52,847 nucleotides of DNA from Pirellulales bacterium (lineage in GTDB: Bacteria; Planctomycetota; Planctomycetia; Pirellulales; JALHPA01). The stretch covers positions 1 through 52,847 of the forward strand of contig JANRLT010000050.1 of the NCBI GenBank assembly GCA_033762255.1, in the 5' to 3' direction. The position numbers and the translations under genes are program-made. Below are positions 1 to 7,264 of this stretch, one piece after another (position 1 is the stretch's first letter; the number at the start of each line of letters is the position of its first letter). Below the pieces are notes generated by a model. That model was not told the origin of the DNA. It ran no database searches and worked only from the letters and a program-made list of their open reading frames with translations.

Positions 1-1301
1 CAGCTAGCATAGGTGCTAAATTTGAACCCGCGGGAGTAGTCGAATTTTTCCACGGCGCGAATCAGCGAGATATTTCCGTCGCTGACCAGTTCAAAAAAGT
101 TGTCGCTGGGGCCGACATGGCGCTTGGCGATGGAAACCACCAACCGCAGGTTGGAACGCACAATTTGATTCTTGACCGCGACCGCCAAATCATACAGCCG
201 TTCGATCTCGTCCATGACGCCGCTTTTGGCGGTGGCGGGATCCAGATCGGCACGTAGTTTGGCAGCGCGGTACTTGAGGTAATTAAACCGGCGAAATAAG
301 TACGCTTCTTGCTCGCGGGTCAGCAGCGGCGTCTCGTACAGGCTTTGCAGGTAGGAGGGCAAACCGTTGGGCGCGCGGCTTTTCTTGACGGTGGTCTCGG
401 GCTGGGGGAACTCCTCTTGCAGCACTTTTGCGGGATTAAGCCGCGGAAAAGAGGCATGTTCGATGTAATCCAGGGGCAATTCCAGAATGCGCCGGGCCCG
501 CATTTCATTGACAATGCGATAAATGCTGGTCCGTGTCCGGCCAAAGTTTTTTACCAGTTGGTCGATGCTGACGCCGCGGTGGAATTGCTGAAAAATCTTT
601 TTCTTGGCCTCATCATCCAGCGGCCCAGATCCATTGGGAAAAATAGCCAGTTCGGGGTGCTTGGCGTCAAAGTTCTTAATGGTATAGCGGATGGTCTCCA
701 CGCTGCGGGTAAACTTTTCCGCCACATCGCGAATCACCTCGGACGCGGACCCGCCCCCCCGCGCCAGTCGTCGGGCGGTGCTGAGGATTTCTTGCCGTTC
801 CTCTTCGGTCATCTGGCTAAACCGCGCCCCGCGGCGAATCTGATCTTCGTGCGTGCGGACAAAGTTATTGACGCTGCTTTGCAAAAAGCCCACGCGCTTT
901 CGCCCATCAAATACAAACCGGCGGCTGACTAACCCCTGTTGCCGCCAACGGTTAATCGTCTTGGTCGAAACCTGAAACGTCTTGCTCAGGTCCTCGACGG
1001 TCAAAACTTGCTCCCCGGCCGCTTCCACGGGAATGTTGGCTGATTCGCTCAGGTCCTCGACAAAGAGCAATAAGTCATGCCGCGCGTCCTCTCCCTTGAG
1101 CTTTAACTGGGGGAACGACTGCGGCTTAAAATCAGTAATCTTTTGGCACAAATATTCATAGGTATAGACCTTTTCCGGAACCAATTCGCCCACCAAGCGC
1201 TCGGCACGATTAATTTGTAGCAGTTTGGCGTCACGGGGGGCATAACCCACCTGTTGGTCGCGAAGTTGCTTTAAAATCGGAGTTTTGTATTCCATACGCA
1301 T
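1..1301 (-). CDS. Sigma-70 family RNA polymerase sigma factor with extra N-terminal HTH segments (3' end outside window)
   Basis: About 433 codons are visible and the frame runs off the window edge. The last residues read out are the sigma region 2 core: NLRLVVSIAKRH, then SDGNISLIRAVEKFDY and FKFSTYAS. This is the core-binding and -10 recognition module of primary-type sigma factors. Region 1.2 (LPSYLQSLYETPLLTREQEA, about residues 312-345) precedes it. The first 280 residues are unusual: a MerR/excisionase-like HTH (TVEDLSKTFQVSTKTINRWR, about 100-145), a second HTH-like stretch (EVIRDVAEKFTRSVETIRYT, about 186-212) and a third (SIDQLVKNFGRTRTSIYRIV, about 243-270). The start is the ATG at 1301, with GGAGG five bases upstream; a second in-frame ATG lies at 1295. 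The gene is divergent from the next one. Sigma identity is certain; the role of the HTH segments is inferred. Regions 3 and 4 are not in view. Confidence 0.93.
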   Translation of the reverse strand, partial: MRMEYKTPILKQLRDQQVGYAPRDAKLLQINRAERLVGELVPEKVYTYEYLCQKITDFKPQSFPQLKLKGEDARHDLLLFVEDLSESANIPVEAAGEQVLTVEDLSKTFQVSTKTINRWRQQGLVSRRFVFDGRKRVGFLQSSVNNFVRTHEDQIRRGARFSQMTEEERQEILSTARRLARGGGSASEVIRDVAEKFTRSVETIRYTIKNFDAKHPELAIFPNGSGPLDDEAKKKIFQQFHRGVSIDQLVKNFGRTRTSIYRIVNEMRARRILELPLDYIEHASFPRLNPAKVLQEEFPQPETTVKKSRAPNGLPSYLQSLYETPLLTREQEAYLFRRFNYLKYRAAKLRADLDPATAKSGVMDEIERLYDLAVAVKNQIVRSNLRLVVSIAKRHVGPSDNFFELVSDGNISLIRAVEKFDYSRGFKFSTYAS

Positions 1302-1801
1302 GATTGCCTCCACCCTGGCAAAAAAATTCCATCCCACAATCCGGGGGGGTCACTGGCTAAAATCAATCCTGCACGAGCAGTCATCTACAGCAGAAATCGT
1401 TCCGCAACCGCAAAGCTTGCCAAAATCCTGTAAATTTGCCTGATGGGCAGGTCGCCTAAGTGTCCTACCCAGTTTTACGAAAGAGAGTGGCAAAAGGTCG
1501 AGAGAAAGTTCACCTCCAGAGTAAGTATTTACCGCAATCAGCTTTTCGGGGGAGACGGATTCGCAATAGTCCGATCATCTTAAATTATTGATACTAAACA
1601 ACTTGTGACATTTTAATAGCAGTCCTGAATTTTGCGCATCACAAGTTTGTAACAAACACGAGGGGGAGTCCATTCGCAGGCTCTGATGCTGGTTTTAACG
1701 ATTCCACTGAATATTCTGTTTGACTCTAGTCGATGCAGATTTTAGCTAATCCATATTAATCGATTTCTGCCAATCTGGCAGTTTGCGCTCAAGGAGTGGG
1801 C
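1302..1801. other. 500-bp divergent intergenic region
   Basis: This stretch separates the divergent sigma factor and secreted-protein genes and should hold both promoters. It has no credible ORF. It is more AT-rich than its flanks around 1570-1660 and contains an inverted repeat (listed separately). A good Shine-Dalgarno sequence, AAGGAG, sits at 1791-1796 for the plus-strand gene. I see no tRNA or riboswitch-like fold. Confidence 0.6.
1597..1650. promoter_or_regulatory. Inverted repeat AACAACTTGTGA / TCACAAGTTTGT
   Basis: AACAACTTGTGA (1597-1608) and TCACAAGTTTGT (1639-1650) are near-perfect inverted copies with a 30-base AT-rich spacer. No T-run follows, and the repeat sits about 150 bases upstream of the plus-strand gene and 300 upstream of the sigma gene. 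It is better read as a possible operator pair than as a terminator. Function is inferred from layout only. Confidence 0.3.
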
Positions 1802-3211
1802 ATGGTTGTGAATTTTTTGACAAAGCAAAGCTTGCTGTGGCAAGTTACCGGGTTATTGGCCGGATTAGGTTGGGTGTTATCCCAATCGGTACTAGCGGAA
1901 GACCCCCAGACGTACCAACTGCGGGCCAGCGCCCTCACGGAAACGCAACAAAAGTACAACTACCAGCTAGAAATCGCGGGGCACTTGCTGGTGCAGAGCG
2001 GCGCGGAACCGCAAAAAGTTCCCCTGCAAGTGAAGGGTGAAATCGCCTATGGCGAGCGGCGCGTGGATGACGGCAGCTTAGCCGGAGAAGCCCGCTCCTT
2101 GCGATTTTATGAATCCGCCAAAGCTGTCCTGCGCATTAATAAAGAAAGCATTATTCAGCGACTGACGCCCGAGCATCAGTTGGTGCGGGGACGCCAGAGC
2201 AATGACAAAATCATGCTGCAAGCCGCGCGGGGACCGATGACCCGGGATGAGCGGGATCTTTTGGAAATTCCCGGCGACTCATTGGCGCTAGCGCGCTTGT
2301 TACCTGACCACGCCGTCAATCTACGGGAAAAATGGTCCCCCGACGCCCAGTTGCTGGGGATGATTTTTTGCATGGAAGAAGTGCGGGACTCGACCGTTAC
2401 CGCACAGCTCATTTCCGTCGCCGACCAGACCGCCGAGTTGCGGGTGTTGGGCCGCTTGACGGGCAAGACCCTGGGAGCGGCGGCAAAAATGGAAGTCCAG
2501 GGCAAATTACTGTTTGACTTGGCGCGGGGTCACTTTGTGGAATGCCAGTGGCAATTTCAAGAAGAGCGGGCCATGGGATCGGTCTCGCCGGGGTTGAGCG
2601 TCTCTGGCAAAGTGACCTGCCAAATCACGGCCATACCCGAAATTCCTGAACTGTCGGATCAACAGCTCGGAGCGATCCCCCTTGTGGCGGACCAGGCCGA
2701 CTTGCTGGCTTATGTGCATCGCCGCGGGGTGTTTGCCATGCAGTATGACCAGCGGTGGAGAATCATCGCCGACGAGCCCCAGCATCTGAGCATGCGGCTG
2801 ATGGACCAGGGAAAAGTCATCGCTCAGTGCAATATCAAATTGGCCCAGACGGCGGGAGACGCGCCCGAGTATAAATTGAGCGAATTAGCCGCGGAAGTGC
2901 AAAATTCACTGGGCAAGAATTTTACAAAACTTCAGGATACCAGCGAAGGCTCTAATCCCGCTGGTAACCGCACCTTAAAGGTAGTGGCGGAAGGGTCGGT
3001 GGAAGGGGTTCCTGTGCTTTGGCTCTGTTATTTATTTGAAGGCCCCTCCGGCTGGCGCCTGACCGCCATGATAACCTTTGATAACCAACTTCTGGATCAA
3101 TTTGGCGAGGCGGATCGGGCCATCCTCGAATCGCTCATTTTTCTTCCTGGCGAAGGCTCCCCCCAGGAATCGACCGAAACGGCCAATATTCCCCGGGAAT
3201 TACCCCGGTAG
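1802..3211 (+). CDS. Secreted protein of unknown function
   Basis: A 469-residue product that I do not recognise. The N-terminus (MVVNFLTKQSLLWQ, then a hydrophobic stretch ending near SVLAED) looks like a Sec signal peptide cleaved around residue 33. The rest is soluble, mixed alpha/beta in character, with no membrane segment, cysteine pattern or catalytic motif that I can name. The ATG at 1802 is preferred over an in-frame GTG at 1796 because AAGGAG (1791-1796) gives five-base spacing to the ATG and overlaps the GTG. The gene stands alone, divergent from the sigma factor. It resembles the many conserved hypothetical secreted proteins of planctomycetes. Coding status is firm; function is unknown. 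Confidence 0.85.
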   Translation: MVVNFLTKQSLLWQVTGLLAGLGWVLSQSVLAEDPQTYQLRASALTETQQKYNYQLEIAGHLLVQSGAEPQKVPLQVKGEIAYGERRVDDGSLAGEARSLRFYESAKAVLRINKESIIQRLTPEHQLVRGRQSNDKIMLQAARGPMTRDERDLLEIPGDSLALARLLPDHAVNLREKWSPDAQLLGMIFCMEEVRDSTVTAQLISVADQTAELRVLGRLTGKTLGAAAKMEVQGKLLFDLARGHFVECQWQFQEERAMGSVSPGLSVSGKVTCQITAIPEIPELSDQQLGAIPLVADQADLLAYVHRRGVFAMQYDQRWRIIADEPQHLSMRLMDQGKVIAQCNIKLAQTAGDAPEYKLSELAAEVQNSLGKNFTKLQDTSEGSNPAGNRTLKVVAEGSVEGVPVLWLCYLFEGPSGWRLTAMITFDNQLLDQFGEADRAILESLIFLPGEGSPQESTETANIPRELPR

Positions 3212-3379
3212 CAGGGCAAACGCGCCAACCTGCCAAGCCCGCGTCCGGCGGCTGCTTGGCTCCCGTGCATCCGCCCCCTTGCGTCGTCAAGTCATAGGCC
3301 GCGCCACTGGCAAACTTTTCGCTACGGCTTAGAATACTGCCATCAGCAGCATTGGCAATTTTCTAAATTGGAGCCAGCT

Positions 3380-3628
3380 ATGTCCCAGCCGGTCGTGATA
3401 CGTTGTCGTGAAAATGGCCCCCTTGTTATTGAAGGCCCCTTTCAGTTGATCGATCATCAGGGAAATATTTTCACTCTTCCAGCCAATAAGCCGGTTGTTG
3501 CCCTTTGTCGCTGCGGCGCTTCCGCCAATAAGCCCTTTTGCGACGGTGCGCATCGGAATTGCAGCTTTGTGGGAAATACCCTGGCCCCCCCGCCAGCTCC
3601 TTCCACCGGGGTGGATGTTCCTTCCTAG
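3380..3628 (+). CDS. CDGSH iron-sulfur domain protein
   Basis: An 82-residue protein with one CDGSH-type 2Fe-2S site: CRCGASANKPFCDGAH fits C-x-C-x2-S-x3-P-x-C-D-G-x-H, giving three Cys and one His ligand. Family members (mitoNEET-like and small bacterial homologues) carry a redox-active cluster. The partner and role in bacteria are usually unknown. The start is the ATG at 3380 with GGAG at 3370-3373, six bases upstream; the frame also opens at a TTG at 3368 inside the ribosome site, which is rejected. The C-terminus ends in a short Pro/Ala-rich tail. No transmembrane segment is present, so it is probably cytosolic. Confidence 0.9.
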   Translation: MSQPVVIRCRENGPLVIEGPFQLIDHQGNIFTLPANKPVVALCRCGASANKPFCDGAHRNCSFVGNTLAPPPAPSTGVDVPS

Positions 3629-3710
3629 GAGGACGTCTCGGCGAAGACCTTTGTATTCCAGTGGCTTGGATGATCGGCCAATCATCCCACTCTGAATTTA
3701 GGGTTTTCGT

Positions 3711-4571
3711 TTATTCCCATTGAAATGGGGGTCGCAGCCAGCCCTCGCGCAGGCCCACAAATAGGCCTGCGCATATCAGGTCGGCGGTTGTGCCCGGATT
3801 GCGGCGATGCCCATCCGATCGCAGCCAAAAATCCCAATCCGCCAAGGCTTGTTGGTAACTTTCGTCGCTATCCTTAGCCGCGGCCAGCACTTCGGCCGCC
3901 CAGTCACTGGCGTGTCGAGCTGTTGCGACACCGCATTTCCGTTGAATCAGGGTATCGGGCAAGGCGGCCAGCACTTCGACGAACGTTTTTACAATGGCCG
4001 CCAGCGTGGGGAGGCGTTGCAGGTTTTGTCGCAGGCTGGGGACCACCAAATGCCAAAGGTCATGAAAATTGGTGGCGTATTGACGGGCGATTGAATCGTA
4101 TTGGGCGGCAAACCGCATCGCCGCCAGCAAGTCCTGCGGCGGAGCGGCTTGTAAATCAGCCTGCGTGACCTGGCCCATTCCTCCGGGTCGGGCCAGGTTG
4201 ATCGCGGCGTAGGTTAATGTGGCGTCTTGAGGAGATAGATTATCTAGTACAGCGGATATGCCCTCTGCCAAGGATTGATGCCGTGGTACCAGGCAGAGCG
4301 GGGCCAACAATAAAATAATCCCCAAATTGGCGTTGGTGTTCACGGCGGCGCGAGTGGCGGCAACCGCAGCGTGAATCGCCTGGCCCAAAGGGAGGGAAGG
4401 GGACTGGGCTAAAACCGGGGCGATGGCCTGTCCCGCCATGATCAGATCGGGATAGGTTAGATCCTCAAAATCCGCACCGCGATGGACGTTGCCCGGTTTT
4501 GCGGCGGTAGCCTCTAAGAGGCAGGCCCAAAAGACACAGTCCGTCAGATTGGACAGAGGAGAAATATTCAC
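3711..4571 (-). CDS. CitG/MdcB-like triphosphoribosyl-dephospho-CoA synthase family protein
   Basis: A 286-residue protein whose N-terminus (ACLLEATAAKPGNVHRG) is the hallmark of the CitG/MdcB family. Classical members make the 2'-(5''-triphosphoribosyl)-3'-dephospho-CoA precursor of the citrate or malonate lyase prosthetic group. No citrate lyase or malonate decarboxylase genes are nearby, so that role is doubtful here. From family knowledge, homologues also occur in methanopterin-using methylotrophs and planctomycetes, where the function may be different. The start is a GTG at 4571 with no clear ribosome site; an internal start would cut into the conserved N-terminal motif. Family assignment is good; the substrate is uncertain. 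Confidence 0.85.
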   Translation of the reverse strand: MNISPLSNLTDCVFWACLLEATAAKPGNVHRGADFEDLTYPDLIMAGQAIAPVLAQSPSLPLGQAIHAAVAATRAAVNTNANLGIILLLAPLCLVPRHQSLAEGISAVLDNLSPQDATLTYAAINLARPGGMGQVTQADLQAAPPQDLLAAMRFAAQYDSIARQYATNFHDLWHLVVPSLRQNLQRLPTLAAIVKTFVEVLAALPDTLIQRKCGVATARHASDWAAEVLAAAKDSDESYQQALADWDFWLRSDGHRRNPGTTADLICAGLFVGLREGWLRPPFQWE

Positions 4572-4691
4572 GGACGGAGATGAACGAGTAAGAAGAAGTT
4601 ACTTTTGATAATGAATGCCGCGGCGGAGAATGGTTCCAGATTTCCGACCTCAAATCTTAAATCTCAGATTATGAGATGTCGAATTCTGAAA

Positions 4692-5570
4692 CTAACTCCC
4701 CGTCCACCACGGCACAAACATGCTGGTGGTCCTTTGGTACTCGCGATAGGCTTCACCACGCGAGCGGAGCGCCTGGGCCTCGGTCGCGGGGATACCCGTT
4801 ACCTTGAGTAAAAAATACAACATGAGCGAGGGCGCGATAAGCGTCAACCACCAAAGGCTGCTAGTTATACTCCACAAGACATAGCTCCACCAATGCAACC
4901 ATTCAAAAAAGTAATTTGGATGTCGCGAATATCGCCACCATCCCGCCTGGCAAACCTTTCCCTTGTTGACGGGATTGGATCGAAAACGGGCTAGCTGTCG
5001 ATCCGCCAGGGCTTCATTAGTTATAGAAATTGTCCAGACCACCACGCCCAACAAATCCCCCGCGCTCCAGTTTGCTCCGGCAATCCGCCAGGCGGGCCAC
5101 AATGCGGCGTTTCCTAGCCACGATTGCCCGGTCACTACAGGTTGCAGCGCCACCCAGGGGGACATGGCAAAGACCAGCACTAACAGTGCCTGTCCCCAAA
5201 AAAATAGCAAAAACGCCCCGTTCGCATATTTCCCCCAATAGGCGCGCAAGGCCTGGTAGCGGCCATCCTCGCTTTTGCCACGCACGCGATCGGTAAAAAT
5301 GTAATACGCCAAGCGAAAGGACCAAACCGCGTTTAACCCCGCAATCAACCAACCGCGGCTATCAATCCCGGCAGTCGTGGCCGCAAACCACAGTGCCGAC
5401 AAACCCACGCCCGCGGACCAACCCACATCCACAATCCCCGCGTCCCGGTGCCGCCATTGATAGAGCCACAACAGAGTCATCCCAACCAGTAAACCCGCGC
5501 CGGCGTAGCTAAACTGCGACACTGGGTCGAGGGGGAACATGGGTGAACTATTTCCGGGCCTCAGGCCCAT
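4692..5570 (-). CDS. DUF1295 / steroid 5-alpha-reductase-like membrane protein
   Basis: A 292-residue integral membrane protein with about seven hydrophobic segments. The family is recognised from DVGWSAGVGLSALW near the N-terminus, RLAYYIFTDRVRGKSEDGRY in the middle, and the C-terminal WWRYSRHPNYFFEWLHWW, which matches the conserved NADPH-binding region of 5-alpha-reductase-like and isoprenylcysteine-methyltransferase-like proteins. The ATG at 5570 gives the longest form. An ATG at 5540 (MFPLDPV) starts just before the first membrane segment and is equally plausible, because neither has a strong ribosome site. The reaction and substrate cannot be told from sequence. Neighbours on the same strand do not suggest a pathway. 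Confidence 0.87.
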   Translation of the reverse strand: MGLRPGNSSPMFPLDPVSQFSYAGAGLLVGMTLLWLYQWRHRDAGIVDVGWSAGVGLSALWFAATTAGIDSRGWLIAGLNAVWSFRLAYYIFTDRVRGKSEDGRYQALRAYWGKYANGAFLLFFWGQALLVLVFAMSPWVALQPVVTGQSWLGNAALWPAWRIAGANWSAGDLLGVVVWTISITNEALADRQLARFRSNPVNKGKVCQAGWWRYSRHPNYFFEWLHWWSYVLWSITSSLWWLTLIAPSLMLYFLLKVTGIPATEAQALRSRGEAYREYQRTTSMFVPWWTGS

Positions 5571-5642
5571 GCGTATAGTGGGATCAATTTACAGTAAAAT
5601 TGCGGAATCGCGGTCAGTAATAATTATTGGATTTTTTGCCAC

Positions 5643-6215
5643 TCAACCCAGTAATTCCGCTTGGCCCAGCGGTTCGTACGAGGAGCCATTGCCGTGGGGG
5701 TCGCTATGCATAATCGTGACATCGCAGACGCTCATGACGCCCGCCTCGTAGGCGGCGTATTCCGCGATTAATTCCGCCAAGTTTTCCGGCCCGTGGGGCA
5801 AGGAGCGTACCCGTCCCAGGGTCAAATGCGGTCGAAAGCGGCGTCCTTCGCCCCGGAGGCCTAGCTGCTTGAGTCCCCGGTCAAGAGCCTGATGCAGTTC
5901 GATCATGGCCTCCGCCCCGGTGGTAACCCCCAGCCAAATCGTGCGGGGATTTTCCAACGAGGGAAAAACGCCCAGGCCGCGGCAGAGTAAGTCAAATGCG
6001 GGGAGGGGCCGGACGGCGTCTGTTACCAGTCGCAGCAGTTCAGGGATTTCGCGGTCGCGGATATCCCCCAAAAAATTCAGCGTAAAGTGCATTTGCTGGG
6101 GCCGAATCCAGCTAACCTTGGCATCGGTGGCTTTGAGCCGGTTAATCAGCGTTTGCGCCCGACCGGCCACATCGGGGCCGATCTCGACGGCGATAAACGT
6201 GCGCAAGATGGGCAT
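5643..6215 (-). CDS. thpR: RNA 2',3'-cyclic phosphodiesterase (LigT/ThpR, 2H family)
   Basis: A 190-residue 2H phosphoesterase. Both catalytic HxTx motifs are visible: HFTL in QMHFTLNFLG and HLTL in FRPHLTLGRV. The N-terminus MPILRTFIAVEI is typical of the ThpR/LigT family. Members hydrolyse 2',3'-cyclic phosphate ends of RNA to 2'-phosphates and were first described as 2'-5' tRNA ligases. The frame stays open upstream to 6281, but the ATG at 6215 begins exactly where family similarity begins, so it is preferred. No strong ribosome site is visible. The protein is cytosolic, of normal length, and divergent from the Cys-rich secreted protein gene. Confidence 0.9.
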   Translation of the reverse strand: MPILRTFIAVEIGPDVAGRAQTLINRLKATDAKVSWIRPQQMHFTLNFLGDIRDREIPELLRLVTDAVRPLPAFDLLCRGLGVFPSLENPRTIWLGVTTGAEAMIELHQALDRGLKQLGLRGEGRRFRPHLTLGRVRSLPHGPENLAELIAEYAAYEAGVMSVCDVTIMHSDPHGNGSSYEPLGQAELLG

Positions 6216-6581
6216 GGTGAGATGAAACGAAGCGTTAGTTAAGGGACAAAAGCCGGTGGATGTCATCCCGCAGGCAAACATTTTATAGCGGGGGGTGCAT
6301 TTGATAGGAACGATATAACTGGCAAAATCGGTCCCCTGGGAGTTTAAGGAATAAGCAATCCGGGGACTTTAGTGAAATTCTGGGAATTTAGCAAACTGGC
6401 TAAGATGGCGAAATTGTGCTGGACGATAGCACAACTAGGTCAAGCCAAAATGCGCTGCGAACCATCGAGCCTCAATGTGTGGACTCCCCAGGTGTTGTCC
6501 TCCGGGCCGCCGGGCACGTTGCCCAACCATGCAGACCGATTTGGCAAGTTTATTGTTTCTGTTTTTTAGGAGTTGTATCCC
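6216..6581. other. 366-bp divergent intergenic region
   Basis: This stretch lies between thpR (minus) and the Cys-rich gene (plus). A 65-codon plus-strand frame (6372-6569) ends in the TAG inside the TTTTTTAGGAG stretch that forms the next gene's ribosome site. It has no recognisable content and looks accidental. The only clear element is AGGAG at 6568-6572 for the gene starting at 6582. I see no structured RNA. Confidence 0.5.
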
Positions 6582-7139
6582 ATGAAGCGTCGAGTTGTCT
6601 TGTTAGCGGGCTTGCTGGCTGCTTTCTTGCTGGCCGGTGCCTCGTCTGCCCAGGCTTTCCACCTGTTTGGCGGACATTGTGGCGGTTGTGCCGCGGAACC
6701 CAGTTGCTGCGCTCCGGAGCCGACTTGCTGCGCTCCGGCTCCTTGCTGCCACAAGCATCATTGTCGTTTGTTTGGTCACAAGCATCGCTGCTGTGCCCCG
6801 ACATGTTGTGAACCAGTTTGTGAACCCGCTCCTTGCTGCGAACCTTGCTGCAAGAAGCACCATTGCCGTCTGTTCGGTCACAAGCACCGCTGCTGCAAGC
6901 CCGCTTGCTGTGAACCGGCTTGTGAGCCGACCTGTGCCGCTCCGGCCACTTGTGCTGCTGAGCCGACCTGTGCCGCCGAACCGACCTGCTGTGCCGCTCC
7001 CGCTTGCGAACCAAGCTGCTGCGAACCTTGCTGCAAGAAGCATTGCCGCAAGCACCACCGCCGTCACCGCTGCTGCAAGCCCGCTTGCTGCGAACCTTGC
7101 TGCCCCGCTCCCGCTTGCGAACCAAGCTGCTGCGGTTAG
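6582..7139 (+). CDS. Secreted Cys/His-rich repeat protein, putative metal binder
   Basis: A 185-residue precursor with a clear signal peptide (MKRRVVLLAGLLAAFLLAGA, then SSAQA, cleavage near residue 24). The mature part is built almost only from CC pairs, Pro, Ala, Glu, His and Lys. By my count it has about 44 Cys in about 160 residues. The module KHHCRLFGHKHRCC occurs twice, and a shorter His/Arg-rich variant (KHCRKHHRRHRCC) near the C-terminus; CCEPxCEP units separate them. Such composition suggests metal binding or a disulfide-crosslinked envelope protein, but no named domain fits. The ATG at 6582 is chosen because AGGAG lies nine bases upstream; an in-frame TTG at 6573 abuts that site. 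A strong hairpin follows. The neighbouring convergent gene encodes a His-rich haem lipoprotein. Confidence 0.85.
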   Translation: MKRRVVLLAGLLAAFLLAGASSAQAFHLFGGHCGGCAAEPSCCAPEPTCCAPAPCCHKHHCRLFGHKHRCCAPTCCEPVCEPAPCCEPCCKKHHCRLFGHKHRCCKPACCEPACEPTCAAPATCAAEPTCAAEPTCCAAPACEPSCCEPCCKKHCRKHHRRHRCCKPACCEPCCPAPACEPSCCG

Positions 7140-7148
7140 TCGTTAACG

Positions 7149-7164
7149 ACCACTTAATAGTGGT
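7149..7164 (+). other. Small hairpin after the Cys-rich gene
   Basis: ACCACT (7149-7154) and AGTGGT (7159-7164) form a perfect six-base stem with a TAAT loop, ten bases after the stop codon. It may assist the larger hairpin just downstream. No long T-run follows. Confidence 0.4.
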
Positions 7165-7183
7165 TTGATAGCCCGATTCAGCA

Positions 7184-7225
7184 CAACGGCTCCCTGTGTG
7201 CAAGCAGGAGAGCCGTTGCTGTTTT
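7184..7225 (+). terminator. Rho-independent-type terminator of the Cys-rich gene
   Basis: The left arm CAACGGCTCCCTG and right arm CAGGAGAGCCGTTG pair with one bulged A around an eight-base loop (7184-7218), followed by CTGTTTT. It lies in the 125-bp convergent gap between the Cys-rich gene and the di-haem peroxidase gene. On the minus strand no T-run follows the stem, so it serves mainly the plus-strand gene. Confidence 0.7.
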
Positions 7226-7264
7226 GATGGTGGATAAGCAAGTAATAGGTTGGTAGCCAGCTCG

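Noticed and set aside
309-932. Plus-strand 207-codon frame opposite the sigma factor
   Set aside because: It is antisense to an unmistakable sigma-70 gene and has no recognisable content.
6372-6569. 65-codon frame ending at the ribosome site of the Cys-rich gene (possible leader peptide)
   Set aside because: No ribosome site, no attenuator-type hairpins and no run of regulatory codons; the end position is probably coincidence.
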